NCBI RefSeq assembly: GCF_016919405.1
Contig: NZ_CP070353.1
Location: forward strand, 1,612,001 to 1,676,000
From: Ensifer sp. PDNC004
GTDB taxonomy: Bacteria > Pseudomonadota > Alphaproteobacteria > Rhizobiales > Rhizobiaceae
Direction: 5' to 3'
DNA length: 64,000 nucleotides
The notes beneath the pieces were generated by a model, which had not been told where the DNA came from, searched no databases, and saw nothing but the letters and a program-made list of their open reading frames with translations. Positions 53,232 through 63,252 of this stretch are shown here, one piece after another. How positions within the stretch are numbered: position 1 is the first letter of the stretch; every line of letters starts with the position of its first letter. Made by a program: the position numbers and the translations under genes.

Positions 53232-54719
53232 ATGACCGATAGATCCATCGAAATCCACGATGAACTCGAAGGCGACGAACTGCACGAAGAGTGCGGCGTC
53301 TTCGGCATACTGGGGCACTCGGATGCGGCGGCGCTGACGGCGCTGGGCCTGCATGCGCTCCAGCATCGCGGCCAGGAGGCGGCCGGCATCGTCACCTTTG
53401 ACGGCAAGCAGTTCTGCACCGAGAAGCGCATGGGCCTCGTCGGCGACCACTACACGGATCCCGCGACGCTGGCGAAACTGCCGGGCTTCATGTCGATCGG
53501 CCACACCCGCTATTCGACGACGGGCGAAGTGGCGCTGCGCAACGTGCAGCCGCTCTTTGCCGAACTCGAAGTCGGCGGCATCGCCGTCGCCCATAACGGC
53601 AATTTCACCAACGGCCTCACGCTTCGCCGGCAACTGATCGCCGACGGCGCCATCTGTCAGTCGACCTCGGATACCGAAGTCGTTCTGCACCTGATTGCCC
53701 GCTCGAAGCAGACCTCGTCCTCCGACCGCTTCATCGACGCCATCCGCCAAATGGAAGGCGGTTATTCGATGCTGGCGATGACCCGCACGAAGCTGATTGC
53801 CGCGCGTGACCCGATCGGCATCCGCCCGCTCGTCATGGGCGAACTCGACGGCAAGCCGATCTTCTGCTCCGAGACCTGCGCACTCGACATCATCGGTGCG
53901 ACCTATGTGCGCGACGTCGAGAACGGCGAAGTCATCATCTGCGAAATCCAGCCCGACGGCTCGATCACCATCGATGCGCGCAAGCCCGAGGTTACGCAGC
54001 CCGAGCGGCTGTGCCTGTTCGAATATGTCTATTTCGCCCGACCGGATTCGGTCGTCGGCGGCCGCAGCATCTATGTGTCGCGCAAGAACATGGGCATCAA
54101 CCTCGCCAAGGAAGCGCCGGTCGAGGCGGACGTCGTGGTTCCGGTGCCGGACGGCGGCACGCCGGCTGCGCTCGGCTATGCCCAGCAGAGCGGCATTCCC
54201 TTCGAATACGGCATCATCCGCAACCACTATGTCGGCCGCACCTTCATCGAGCCGACGCAGCAGATCCGCGCCTTCGGCGTCAAGCTGAAGCATTCGGCCA
54301 ACCGCGCGATGATCGAGGGCAAGCGCATCATCCTCGTCGACGATTCGATCGTGCGCGGGACGACGTCGGTGAAGATCGTACAGATGATGCGCGACGCGGG
54401 CGCACGCGAAGTACATGTGCGCGTCGCCAGCCCGATGATCTTCCATCCGGATTTCTACGGCATCGATACGCCGGATCGCGACAAGCTGCTCGCCAACCAG
54501 CATGCCGACCTCGCCTCCATGTGCCGCTACATCGGCGCGGACTCGCTCGAGTTCCTGTCGATCGACGGCCTCTATGAGGCGGTCGGCGGCGAGAAGCGCG
54601 ATCCGAAGGCACCGCAGTTCACCGACCACTATTTCACCGGGGACTATCCGACCCGCCTCCTCGACCAGGAAGGCGCCAGCAATGTCCGCAAACTCTCGGT
54701 TCTCGCCAGCAACGGATAA
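53232..54719 (+). CDS. purF: Amidophosphoribosyltransferase
   Basis: First committed enzyme of de novo purine synthesis: glutamine + PRPP to 5-phosphoribosylamine. 495 aa. The N-terminal nucleophile Cys21 (EECGVFGI) implies removal of a short propeptide. The glutaminase domain has LQHRGQEAAG and the PRPP motif is IILVDDSIVRGTT near 366. ATG 53232 is preferred to a GTG at 53229. No iron–sulfur cysteine ligands were checked for. An SDR gene follows 12 bp on. Confidence 0.96.
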   Translation: MTDRSIEIHDELEGDELHEECGVFGILGHSDAAALTALGLHALQHRGQEAAGIVTFDGKQFCTEKRMGLVGDHYTDPATLAKLPGFMSIGHTRYSTTGEVALRNVQPLFAELEVGGIAVAHNGNFTNGLTLRRQLIADGAICQSTSDTEVVLHLIARSKQTSSSDRFIDAIRQMEGGYSMLAMTRTKLIAARDPIGIRPLVMGELDGKPIFCSETCALDIIGATYVRDVENGEVIICEIQPDGSITIDARKPEVTQPERLCLFEYVYFARPDSVVGGRSIYVSRKNMGINLAKEAPVEADVVVPVPDGGTPAALGYAQQSGIPFEYGIIRNHYVGRTFIEPTQQIRAFGVKLKHSANRAMIEGKRIILVDDSIVRGTTSVKIVQMMRDAGAREVHVRVASPMIFHPDFYGIDTPDRDKLLANQHADLASMCRYIGADSLEFLSIDGLYEAVGGEKRDPKAPQFTDHYFTGDYPTRLLDQEGASNVRKLSVLASNG

Positions 54720-54731
54720 TCAGACAACAAA

Positions 54732-55472
54732 ATGACGATCGATCTCAAAGGCCGGGTGGCCGTGGTCACCGGCGCATCGCGCGGTATCGGCTATTTCACC
54801 GCTCTCGAACTGGCCAAGGCCGGTGCCCATGTCGTCGCCTGCGCGCGCACCGTCGGCGGCCTCGAAGAACTCGACGACGCGATCAAGGCGGCGGGCGGTT
54901 CTGCGACGCTGGTGCCCTTCGACCTCGCCGACATGCCGGCGATCGACAAGCTTGGCGGCGCGATCAACGAGCGCTGGGGCAAACTCGACATCCTGGTTGC
55001 TAATGCCGGCGTGCTCGGCACGATCTCGCCGATCGGCCATGTCGAGGCGAAGGTGTTCGACAAGGTGATGATGATCAACGTCAACGCCACCTGGCGGCTG
55101 ATCCGTTCGCTCGAGCCGCTGCTGATCAAGTCGGACGCCGGTCGTGCGCTGATCCTGTCGTCGAGCGCTGCACACAAGTGCAAGCCCTTTTGGGGCCCCT
55201 ACTCCGCGTCGAAAGCCGCCGTCGAGGCTCTGGCCCGCACCTGGGCCGGCGAGACGCAGCGCCTGCCGCTGCGCATCCTCTCGGTCGACCCCGGAGCCAC
55301 CCGCACCGCGATGCGCGCCCAGGCGATGCCCGGCGAGGATCCGGAGACCGTGCCGCATCCTTCGGAAGTCGCAGCCAAGCTGCTGCCGCTGGTTGGCCCC
55401 AACCAGACCGAGACCGGCAAGCTCTACATCGTGCGCGAAGACAAGATCGTCGATTACCGGATGCCCGAATAA
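54732..55472 (+). CDS. SDR family oxidoreductase
   Basis: 246-aa short-chain dehydrogenase: cofactor site TGASRGIGYFTA, NNAG-type VANAGVLGT, Ser in LILSSSAA and active-site YSASK. Substrate unknown. Only 12 bp separate it from purF, so it is probably co-transcribed with it, a linkage seen in rhizobia without known reason. Confidence 0.85.
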   Translation: MTIDLKGRVAVVTGASRGIGYFTALELAKAGAHVVACARTVGGLEELDDAIKAAGGSATLVPFDLADMPAIDKLGGAINERWGKLDILVANAGVLGTISPIGHVEAKVFDKVMMINVNATWRLIRSLEPLLIKSDAGRALILSSSAAHKCKPFWGPYSASKAAVEALARTWAGETQRLPLRILSVDPGATRTAMRAQAMPGEDPETVPHPSEVAAKLLPLVGPNQTETGKLYIVREDKIVDYRMPE

Positions 55473-55496
55473 GCTTCGGCACACCGCTCAAATGAG

Positions 55497-55532
55497 AAAG
55501 GCCACCGTGTCGTCACGGTGGCCTTTTCTTTT
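55497..55532. terminator. Bidirectional terminator after the SDR gene
   Basis: AAAGGCCACCGTG-tcgt-CACGGTGGCCTTT then TCTTTTT; strong and shared with the convergent pssA. Confidence 0.92.
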
Positions 55533-55553
55533 TGCGTGTCGTTTTGGTCTCGG

Positions 55554-56429
55554 TCAGTCCTTGTCGCCCGGCAAGCCGTCGCCGCCGGTCGAAGGATGGA
55601 CCGGCCAGTCGCCGCCATACTTGCGCTGCCAGGAGCGCGCGCCGAAGGGCAGCGTGATCAGGTAGCCGAGCGCCGTTACCGCCATCGTTTCCCAAGTATA
55701 GGTCATCAGCGTCGCGACGTAGAAGACGACGCCGAGGATGGCCGGCAGGACGAGATCGCGGCGAACGCGGCTGTTTTCCGACTTTCCGGACCAGACCGGC
55801 AGGCGGCTGACGAGAAGGAAGGCGATCAGCACCGTATAGGCCGACGCAATCAGCGCGAAGGTGCGCTCCGGAGCAAGACCCAGGAGACCCAGGTAAACCG
55901 GCAACAGCACGAGCATGGCGCCTGCGGGTGCCGGCACGCCGACGAAGTATTCCGACTGCCAGGACGCCTTGACCTGGCGCTCCGCCATGACGTTGAAGCG
56001 CGCGAGCCTCAGACCCATCGCGATCGCATAGACCAGAGCCGCGATCCAGCCGATCGAGCGCGCCTGGTCGAGGATGAAGACGTAGAGCACGAGGGCCGGC
56101 GCGACACCGAAGTTGATGATGTCGGCAAGCGAATCCATCTGGCCGCCGAAGTTCGACGTCGCCTTCAGTGCGCGCGCGACGCGACCGTCGATGCCGTCGA
56201 GAAAGGCGGCGAGCAGCACCATGGCAACGGCAAGCTCGATGCGGTTTTCAAAGGCGAGCCGGATGCCCGAAAGACCGGCGCAAATCGCGAGCACGGTGAT
56301 GAGATTGGGGATCATCAGCCGCAGCGGGATCTCGCGCAGCCGAGGGCCGCGCGCGGTATCGCTCGAGCCGTTGGCGTCCTCGGACATCTGCGGCGCTTCG
56401 ATCGGTTTTTGCTGTTCAGAGCCTTCCAT
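55554..56429 (-). CDS. pssA: CDP-diacylglycerol–serine O-phosphatidyltransferase
   Basis: Inner-membrane enzyme that makes phosphatidylserine. 291 aa with about eight membrane segments. The CDP-alcohol phosphotransferase motif is complete (DGRVARALKATSNFGGQMD then SLADI). ATG 56429 has GGAG five bases upstream; GTG 56435 is too close. It lies nine bases after psd, so the two steps of phosphatidylethanolamine synthesis are in one operon. The Gly/Asp-rich tail ends GLPGDKD. Confidence 0.94.
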   Translation of the reverse strand: MEGSEQQKPIEAPQMSEDANGSSDTARGPRLREIPLRLMIPNLITVLAICAGLSGIRLAFENRIELAVAMVLLAAFLDGIDGRVARALKATSNFGGQMDSLADIINFGVAPALVLYVFILDQARSIGWIAALVYAIAMGLRLARFNVMAERQVKASWQSEYFVGVPAPAGAMLVLLPVYLGLLGLAPERTFALIASAYTVLIAFLLVSRLPVWSGKSENSRVRRDLVLPAILGVVFYVATLMTYTWETMAVTALGYLITLPFGARSWQRKYGGDWPVHPSTGGDGLPGDKD

Positions 56430-56438
56430 GGACACTCC

Positions 56439-57137
56439 TTATGCGCGGCGGCTGATGACCGGGCCCTTGGCCGAGCCAAACTCGGCAAGCACCGTTTCAC
56501 CGGCAACGGCGGTCTGCCCGACGCTGACGCGCGGCTCGGCACCGGCCGGCAGGAACACGTCGAGGCGCGAGCCGAAGCGGATCAGGCCGAAACGTTCACC
56601 GGCCTCCAGCGAGCCGTTCTCATACTTCCAGCACAGGATGCGGCGGGCAACGAGGCCGGCGATCTGAACGACGCCGATGGCGCCGTGCTTGGTGTCGATC
56701 ACCAGACCATTGCGCTCGTTCTCCTGGCTGGCCTTGTCGAGCTCGGCATTGACGAACTTGCCGGCGCGATAGGCGACGCGGGTGATGGTACCGGCCATCG
56801 GCGCGCGGTTCACGTGGCAGTTGAACACATTCATGAAAACGGAGATGCGCAGCATCGGTTCCGAGCCGAGGTTCAATTCTTCCGGCGGCAGGACCGTCGC
56901 GATCGACGAGACGCGGCCGTCAGCCGGGCTGATCACCAGATCGTCGTCAAGCGGCGTCATGCGCTCGGGATCGCGGAAGAAGTAAGCGCACCACGCGGTC
57001 AGCACGAAGCCGATCCACATCAACGGCTCCCACAGGAAGCCAAGCACCAGTGACACGACGAAGAAGATCGCGACGAAGCGATAGCCTTCCTTGTGCACCG
57101 GAACGAGCGTGTTGCGGATCGTATTGACCAGGCTCAT
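56439..57137 (-). CDS. psd: Phosphatidylserine decarboxylase proenzyme
   Basis: 232-aa self-cleaving enzyme making phosphatidylethanolamine. The autocleavage site is Gly-Ser190 in [11 protein letters not shown]; the Ser becomes the pyruvoyl group. This is the short (type II, archaeal-like) form with an N-terminal membrane segment (about 20–45). It heads the psd–pssA operon. A dispersed repeat lies just upstream. Confidence 0.94.
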   Translation of the reverse strand: MSLVNTIRNTLVPVHKEGYRFVAIFFVVSLVLGFLWEPLMWIGFVLTAWCAYFFRDPERMTPLDDDLVISPADGRVSSIATVLPPEELNLGSEPMLRISVFMNVFNCHVNRAPMAGTITRVAYRAGKFVNAELDKASQENERNGLVIDTKHGAIGVVQIAGLVARRILCWKYENGSLEAGERFGLIRFGSRLDVFLPAGAEPRVSVGQTAVAGETVLAEFGSAKGPVISRRA

Positions 57138-57165
57138 GAACTCTACTCCAGATTTTCCGTGGAAC

Positions 57166-57236
57166 GTGATCGTTTTCTATAAGTTAGCGCGGGATGCGGA
57201 CGGAAAACCGCAAACGCATTTCCTGCCCCCGCTCTA
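57166..57236. repeat. Rhizobial-type intergenic repeat, copy 2
   Basis: Contains AGTTAGCGCGGGATGC, GGACGGAAAACCGC and CCCGCTCTAG; its ends TTAGcGCGGG and CCCGCtCTAG pair. Matches the element at 37476–37545. Confidence 0.65.
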
Positions 57237-57315
57237 GCGCGAAATGTCCCGGCGGGCAACGCCGCCCGCCCGGTAGCGACAAAACGCGTCGCGCTCAGCA
57301 AAGAAAAAGACACCA

Positions 57316-59304
57316 TCAAACCGCCGGCTCGCCACGCGTGACGATGCCGAGATCGTCGCTTTCGCGCACGCGCTTCAGTTGCTCTTCTGCCTGCGTCGCT
57401 TCGCGCTGGCGGCTCCACATCGAGGCATAGAGACCGTTGCGGTCGATCAGTTCGCCATGGGTGCCGCGTTCGGCAATGACGCCGTCCTTCAGCACAATGA
57501 TCTCGTCGGCGTTGATGACGGTCGAGAGCCGATGCGCAATCACAAGCGTCGTGCGGTTGCGCGACACGACGTCGAGGGCCGACTGGATCTCTTGCTCCGT
57601 GCGGGTGTCCAGTGCGGACGTCGCCTCGTCGAGGATCAGGATAGGCGGGGCTTTCAGGATCGTGCGGGCGATCGCGACGCGCTGCTTCTCGCCGCCCGAA
57701 AGCTTCAGGCCCCGCTCGCCGACCATCGCCTGGAAGCCCTCCGGCAGCGTGCGGATGAACTCGGCGATCTGCGCGGCTTCGGCCGCCGCCTCGACTTCGG
57801 CTTCGCTCGCCGAAACGCGGCCATAGCGGATGTTGTAGGCGATCGTGTCGTTGAAGAGCACCGTGTCCTGCGGCACCATGCCGATCACCGAGCGCAGGCT
57901 CTTCTGCGTCACTGTGCGCACGTCCTGGCCATCGATGGTGATCGCCCCTTCCTGCACGTCGTAAAAGCGATAGAGCAGGCGCGAGAGCGTCGACTTGCCG
58001 GCACCGGAGGGCCCGACCACGGCAACCGTCTTGCCGGCGGGCACCTCGAAGGTGATACCCTTCAGGATCGGGCGCGCCGCATCATAGGCGAAATGCACGT
58101 CCTTGAAGGCGATGGCGCCCTTGCCGATGACAAGTTCGCTCGCATCCGGGCGATCCACCACTTCGGCACGCACGTCGAGCAGATCGAACATATGCTCGAT
58201 GTCGGTGAGCCCCTGACGGATTTCGCGGTAGACGAAACCGATGAAATTGAGCGGGATCGCAAGCTGGATCAGCATGGCGTTGATGAAGACGAAGTCACCC
58301 AGCGTCTGTTCGCCGCGCTGAACGGCCAGCGCCGACATGATCATCATGACGGCCGTACCGGCGCCGAAGATCAGCGCCTGGCCGAAGTTGAGCCAGCCGA
58401 GTGACGTCCAGACCTGAGTCGCCGCCGCCTCGTAGCGTTCCATCGACTTGTCGAAGCGACGGGCTTCCATCTCCTCGTTGCCGAAATACTTGACCGTCTC
58501 GAAGTTCAGCAGCGAGTCGATCGCCTTGGTATTGGCGTCGGTGTCGCTGTCGTTCATCGAACGGCGGATGGCGATGCGCCAGTCGCTCGCGCGCACGGTG
58601 AACCAGATGTAGAGCCAGACGGTGACGGCGGTGACGAGGAGATAGCTGAAGCCGTAGCCCCACCAGAAGATCACAGCCGTCAGCAGGAACTCGATCAGGG
58701 TCGGCACGCTGTTGAGGATCGTGAAGCGGACGATCGTTTCGATGCCCTTGGTGCCGCGCTCGATGACGCGCGAAAGCCCGCCGGTGCGCCGCTCCAGATG
58801 GAAGCGGAGCGACAACTGGTGCATGTGTATGAAGGTCTTGTAGGCGAGTTGCCGCACGGCATGCTGGCCGACGCTTGCAAAAAGCGCGTCGCGCAGCTGG
58901 TTCAACCCGGCCTGCAAAAGGCGGGCAAGGTTATAGGCGAGCACCAGCATGACCGCGCCGGTCATGAACACGGGCAGAAAGCCCAGGACATCCGGCTTGC
59001 CGTTCAGCGCATCGGTTGCCCATTTGAAAGAATAGGGAACAAGGATCAGCACGACCTTGGCGATGATCAGAATGACCGTTGCCCAGATCACCCGGAGCTT
59101 GAGATCGGCCCTGTCCGACGGCCACATGTAGGGCCACAGATTGGCGATCGTCTGCAGGGGATTGCTGGTATCGGCCGAAACGGTTTTCTTCTGGGGTGCC
59201 ACGTTCTGATCCGCTCTTACGTTTGCGCGCTTGGAGGCAGATTGTCGCGCATCCAAGCTCTGCGCCGAGCCTTCCCTGTAAACGAAGACCTCAGGCGCCG
59301 TCAT
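57316..59304 (-). CDS. Atm1/HMT1-type ABC exporter (fused permease-ATPase)
   Basis: 662 aa half-transporter. A poorly conserved N terminus of about 70 residues precedes six membrane segments (about 75–370) with family motifs RGTKGIETIVRF and SLLNFETVKYFGNE, then the ATPase: Walker [11 protein letters not shown], signature LSGGEKQRVAIA and Walker B ILILDEATSALD. The NFETVKYFGNE segment is characteristic of mitochondrial/bacterial Atm1 exporters of glutathione-type or sulfur-containing substrates. ATG 59304 used. Substrate is inferred only. Confidence 0.88.
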   Translation of the reverse strand: MTAPEVFVYREGSAQSLDARQSASKRANVRADQNVAPQKKTVSADTSNPLQTIANLWPYMWPSDRADLKLRVIWATVILIIAKVVLILVPYSFKWATDALNGKPDVLGFLPVFMTGAVMLVLAYNLARLLQAGLNQLRDALFASVGQHAVRQLAYKTFIHMHQLSLRFHLERRTGGLSRVIERGTKGIETIVRFTILNSVPTLIEFLLTAVIFWWGYGFSYLLVTAVTVWLYIWFTVRASDWRIAIRRSMNDSDTDANTKAIDSLLNFETVKYFGNEEMEARRFDKSMERYEAAATQVWTSLGWLNFGQALIFGAGTAVMMIMSALAVQRGEQTLGDFVFINAMLIQLAIPLNFIGFVYREIRQGLTDIEHMFDLLDVRAEVVDRPDASELVIGKGAIAFKDVHFAYDAARPILKGITFEVPAGKTVAVVGPSGAGKSTLSRLLYRFYDVQEGAITIDGQDVRTVTQKSLRSVIGMVPQDTVLFNDTIAYNIRYGRVSASEAEVEAAAEAAQIAEFIRTLPEGFQAMVGERGLKLSGGEKQRVAIARTILKAPPILILDEATSALDTRTEQEIQSALDVVSRNRTTLVIAHRLSTVINADEIIVLKDGVIAERGTHGELIDRNGLYASMWSRQREATQAEEQLKRVRESDDLGIVTRGEPAV

Positions 59305-59407
59305 CACCGTTCAATGAAAAGCGGCGCCCTGTCGAAGGCGCCGCCCTTGGTCGGGAGATAGGCATCCGCCGCTGCCGCCGCAATGTCGGCGGCCGCAGAT
59401 CGGCTGC

Positions 59408-61171
59408 TTATTGCTCTTGTTTCATGTGCTTCTTGTGAATTTCCCGCGATTCTTCGTCCGGCAGCGCCTTGTCCGGCACGCCGAAGACCTGGCCCGGACG
59501 AATGCGGTCCGGGTCCTCGATCTGATCCTGGTTGGCGAGATAGATCGTGGTGTAGCGCAGGCCCGCGCCGTAGACGCGGCGCGAGATCTGCCACAGCGTG
59601 TCGCCGCGGCGGATGATCACCGAACTCTTGCTCTCCTTGAGCGGAGCCTGCTCGAGCGCCTGGGGCTGGTCGGGCGATGCTGCAACAGCTGCGGCTTCGG
59701 TCGCCGGCTGTGCCGGTGCGGCATCGTTTACAACCGCGCTCCCAGCACCCATCGCCTTTGCCAGTTCACCCGGCGCCGGGGCATTGTCCTTCGGCTGAGC
59801 CTTCTCGGGTGACGCCGGCGTGGCGCTGCCCTGCTCGGCCAGGACCGCACCGACGGTCGCATCAACCTTGGTAAGGGCCGCCGCCACGCTCGACGGGTCC
59901 TGAGGCGCTGCCTTCAGCGCCGCGAGCGCACTGGCCGCGGCCTTTGCGGCCCGCGTCGCCGAGGCGACGAGCGTCTGATCGGAATTGTCGGCAAGACGGA
60001 AATCCGCAAGCGACTTCAACGCGATCTCGGTCGCCGAACGGGCGGCAGCCAGTTGCTCGCCGTTCGGGACCTTGCCATTGGCATAGAGCCCCTTCAAGAG
60101 CGCCAGCGCCTTTCCAGCTTCCGCACGCAGGCCATCGAGACCGGCGGTTGCCGACGGCGTGCCCGAAGGCGCTACGGCCGCAACCTGCGATCCTGCGGGC
60201 CGGTCGAAGGGAACCGAGGCGCGCATCACGACCTTGGTGCCGTCCTCGTTCAGCATGTCCGCCCGGATGATGTGGCTGCCCACCGTCAACTCGATCTGAC
60301 CGTCGACGACGAAGTGGCCCTTGTCGTCAGCCTTCATTTCGCCGACGAGCCTGTCGTCGGCATAGACGCGCACCAAGGCACCGGCCTTGGCGCTGCCGGC
60401 GACGAACATCTTGCTGCCTTCGATCTCGACCGCGCTCACCTGCAGGCCCGGAACGCCGGAAAGCTGCGCCGGCGCCGTGGCGGCATCGACCGCCTGCGGC
60501 GTTGCGGAAGCAACCTCGGCCGGCTTGAGGTCCGCAGCGGCGACTTCCTCCGCCGCGCCCGGCGTCGTGATCAGACGGCTCGCCGTGCCCGGCTTCGAGA
60601 CCATGGCAAGCAATTGACCGGACGGATCCTTGGGAACGGAAACCGTCGCTACTTCCTCGGAGCTCTTCACCGCACCGTTTTCACCGGTGCTGCGCAGTGT
60701 GAGCTGATGGTCGCCCGCCGGAAGGGGATTGTCGAAGACCGCGGCAAAGTCGCCGGTCGCGCCGACATCGGCTGTGCCGACCACGGTGTCGCCGCTCAGG
60801 ATCTCAAGCTTCGAATTCGGCTGGGCGTGGCCGGCGATCACCGTCGAGCCGTCTGGCTCAACGCGCAGCACGTCGAAACCGGGAAGGGCCGGATCCGTCT
60901 CAGGCGCGTTGGCGGCGGTCGCCGCTTCGGCCTTCGGCTGCTCCTGCTGCGGCACAGCATCCGTCTTGGCGGTCTCGGCAGAGGCGCCGGTCGCCTGCGG
61001 TCCACCGGTCGCGGGCGTCGCCTCGGTCGACTGCGTCGCGGTGCCTGCCGCCTGATCGGCCGCCGGCTTCTTGCTGTCGCCGCGCAAGTTCGGTTGAATT
61101 ACGAATACCATCAACGCTGTTGCTGCCACGAGGACAGAAATGGCCACCCAGCCGGCCTTATTTTTGATCAT
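59408..61171 (-). CDS. LysM-domain envelope protein with Ig-like repeats
   Basis: 587 aa from the ATG at 61171 (MIKNKAGWVAISVLVAAT). An N-terminal membrane anchor at about 7–26 is followed by an Ala/Pro-rich linker and two related Ig-like modules (about 90–160 and 245–315; GHAQPNSKLEI, GSAKAGALVRVYADD). A long helical region follows, and a C-terminal LysM domain (about 528–580; RRGDTLWQISRRVYGAGLRYTTIY) should bind peptidoglycan. The Atm1-type gene lies just downstream on the same strand. Function unknown. Confidence 0.82.
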   Translation of the reverse strand: MIKNKAGWVAISVLVAATALMVFVIQPNLRGDSKKPAADQAAGTATQSTEATPATGGPQATGASAETAKTDAVPQQEQPKAEAATAANAPETDPALPGFDVLRVEPDGSTVIAGHAQPNSKLEILSGDTVVGTADVGATGDFAAVFDNPLPAGDHQLTLRSTGENGAVKSSEEVATVSVPKDPSGQLLAMVSKPGTASRLITTPGAAEEVAAADLKPAEVASATPQAVDAATAPAQLSGVPGLQVSAVEIEGSKMFVAGSAKAGALVRVYADDRLVGEMKADDKGHFVVDGQIELTVGSHIIRADMLNEDGTKVVMRASVPFDRPAGSQVAAVAPSGTPSATAGLDGLRAEAGKALALLKGLYANGKVPNGEQLAAARSATEIALKSLADFRLADNSDQTLVASATRAAKAAASALAALKAAPQDPSSVAAALTKVDATVGAVLAEQGSATPASPEKAQPKDNAPAPGELAKAMGAGSAVVNDAAPAQPATEAAAVAASPDQPQALEQAPLKESKSSVIIRRGDTLWQISRRVYGAGLRYTTIYLANQDQIEDPDRIRPGQVFGVPDKALPDEESREIHKKHMKQEQ

Positions 61172-61414
61172 GCCACTCTCCACACGGAGCGGAGCAACGC
61201 TCCGCGCATGCCCTCTCATCGGCCTGCGGTGCGGGCTTGCGCCGTCATTATAGCGCAACAGCAAGCAACTCGTCCGATTTCTTCAATCAATCACTGAAAT
61301 TGCTAGCGATTCGCGATTCGGCATACAAGCAGCCGAAGGGGCGGCAACCCGCAGAAAGCCGGGTTTCCCCTCATTTTTCTTGACCCATGCTGCGCTGCAA
61401 TGTTTTTTGAGGGC

Positions 61415-62035
61415 ATGAGCACCGAGAACAGCACGATTCGATCCATCTGCGTCTACTGTGGTTCACAGCCGGGACGTGACAATGCCTACATGGAAGCCGG
61501 GCGCGCGCTTGGCCGATCCATCGCCGATCACGGGCTTCGCCTGGTCTATGGCGGCGGCACCCGCGGCATCATGGGAGCGGTCGCCAGCGGCGTGCTTTCC
61601 AATGGCGGCGAAGTCACCGGGATCATCCCCGAATTCCTGATGGACAAGGAAGCGACCCGCCATTCGCTCGGCCAGCTGAACGAGCTGATCGTGACGGCCG
61701 ACATGCACGAGCGCAAGCATACGATGTTCGAACGCGCCGACGCTTTCGTGGCGCTGCCCGGCGGCATCGGCACGCTGGAAGAGATCGTCGAGATCATGAC
61801 CTGGGCGCAGCTCGGGCGTCACCGCAAACCGATGGTCTTCGGCAACATCAACAATTTCTGGAGGCCGATGATGGACCTCCTGCAGCACATGCGCGAGGAA
61901 GGCTTCGTCCACACGGCGCATCTCGTGCAGCCGCTTGTCGTCAATGACGCGGCCGACATCGTGCCGACCATCCTGGCGGCCGCTGGCGGCGGCAACGGCC
62001 GTGAGGGCGAAACCGAGATCATCTCCAAGCTTTAA
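61415..62035 (+). CDS. LOG family protein (cytokinin riboside 5'-monophosphate phosphoribohydrolase)
   Basis: 206 aa. The family motif PGGIGTLEEIVE is complete, together with VYGGGTRGIMGAVA. LOG enzymes release free bases from nucleoside 5'-monophosphates, including cytokinin forms in plant-associated organisms; which substrate is used here is unknown. ATG 61415 has a GAGGG site just upstream; an ATG at 61400 is less likely. Confidence 0.88.
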   Translation: MSTENSTIRSICVYCGSQPGRDNAYMEAGRALGRSIADHGLRLVYGGGTRGIMGAVASGVLSNGGEVTGIIPEFLMDKEATRHSLGQLNELIVTADMHERKHTMFERADAFVALPGGIGTLEEIVEIMTWAQLGRHRKPMVFGNINNFWRPMMDLLQHMREEGFVHTAHLVQPLVVNDAADIVPTILAAAGGGNGREGETEIISKL

Positions 62036-62053
62036 GAAACGCATTCGGCCAAC

Positions 62054-62085
62054 AAAAAAGGCGCGCCACCCGGCGCGCCTTTTTT
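62054..62085. terminator. Bidirectional terminator after LOG gene
   Basis: AAAAAAGGCGCGCC-accc-GGCGCGCCTTTTTT; shared by the convergent RarD-like gene. Confidence 0.92.
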
Positions 62086-62102
62086 GATTCTATCGATTGG
62101 CC

Positions 62103-63035
62103 TTATTCGGCGGGGCTTGCCTGCAGGGCGCGGCGCGCCCTGCTTTCCGCCAGCATGGCGCCTGTATAGATCACCAGCGCCGCCCAGATCAGGCCGAAGG
62201 CGATGAGCTTCGCCGTGCCGAAGGGCTCGTGGAAGACGAAGACGGCGATCACGAAGATCATCGTCGGCGCGATGTACTGCATGATGCCGATCGTCGACAG
62301 GCGCAGGAGCTTGGCGCCGTTGGCGTAGATCATCAGCGGCACGGCCGTGACGATGCCGCAGGACAGCAGCCACAGGACGTCGGCCATGCCGGTGTCGCCG
62401 AAATGTCCCTGCCCCGTCGTCTCCAGCCAGATGATGTAGCCGATGGCCGGTACGCTCAAAAGCAGGACTTCCAGGAAGAAGCCCTGGTTGGGGCCAACCG
62501 GCAGGGTCTTGCGGAAGAAGGCATAGAAGCCCCAGGACAGGCAGAGACCGATCGACACCCAAGGCAGACCGCCGGCATCGAAGGCAAGCACGGCAACGGC
62601 GGAGGCAGCGAGCGCGATGGCAACCATCTGCGCCGGGTTCGGCCTCTCCTTCAAAAGCACGGCGCCGAGAAAGATCGAGAAGAGCGGATTGATGTAGTAG
62701 CCGAGCGCGGTTTCGATGGCGCGGCCCGCACCGATCGCCCAGACATAAATGCCCCAGTTGATGGTGATGAGCACGGCGGTCAGGGCGGCCATGCACAGCA
62801 TGCGCGGCGAGCGCAGTGCCGCCTTGATATCATCGGTGCGTCCGAGCCAGAGCAGAACGAGACCCGCGAGCGGCACCGACCACACGATCCGGTGCGCCAC
62901 GACTTCCGGCGCCGGAATATGAGCGACAGCCTTCATGAAGAAGGGCAGGAAGCCCCAAAGCAGATAGGCGGTCAGCGCGAAGGCAAAGCCTTTCGCGGAA
63001 TCGGTATTTTCGGCGGGTGCTTTCGGCTCGGCCAT
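62103..63035 (-). CDS. RarD-type EamA/DMT-family transporter
   Basis: 310 aa from the ATG at 63035 (MAEPKAPAENTD). About ten membrane segments in two EamA repeats; KGFAFALTAYLLWGFLPFF and the WGFYAFFRKTLPVGPNQGFFLE stretch (read as WGFYAFFRKTLPVGP) are RarD-like. Substrate unknown; family members export or import small metabolites. Confidence 0.85.
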   Translation of the reverse strand: MAEPKAPAENTDSAKGFAFALTAYLLWGFLPFFMKAVAHIPAPEVVAHRIVWSVPLAGLVLLWLGRTDDIKAALRSPRMLCMAALTAVLITINWGIYVWAIGAGRAIETALGYYINPLFSIFLGAVLLKERPNPAQMVAIALAASAVAVLAFDAGGLPWVSIGLCLSWGFYAFFRKTLPVGPNQGFFLEVLLLSVPAIGYIIWLETTGQGHFGDTGMADVLWLLSCGIVTAVPLMIYANGAKLLRLSTIGIMQYIAPTMIFVIAVFVFHEPFGTAKLIAFGLIWAALVIYTGAMLAESRARRALQASPAE

Positions 63036-63252
63036 ATCATCTTTTCCTGGTGTTTTGCCGGAGAGCCCTGGCGGCAATGGCCGCTCTCCGGTCAGAAGGG
63101 AGGGCACAGCCTGTCAGCCGGCACGATCTCCCATTGGTGCGTCCTACCCCAATGGCCGGTGATGCACCAATTCATTTCCGTGAAGGGAGAATGAGTTTTG
63201 CTCACCCTCTCCCATGCCCAGTCCATCAGCGTTTATGGACCGATCGCCGAGA

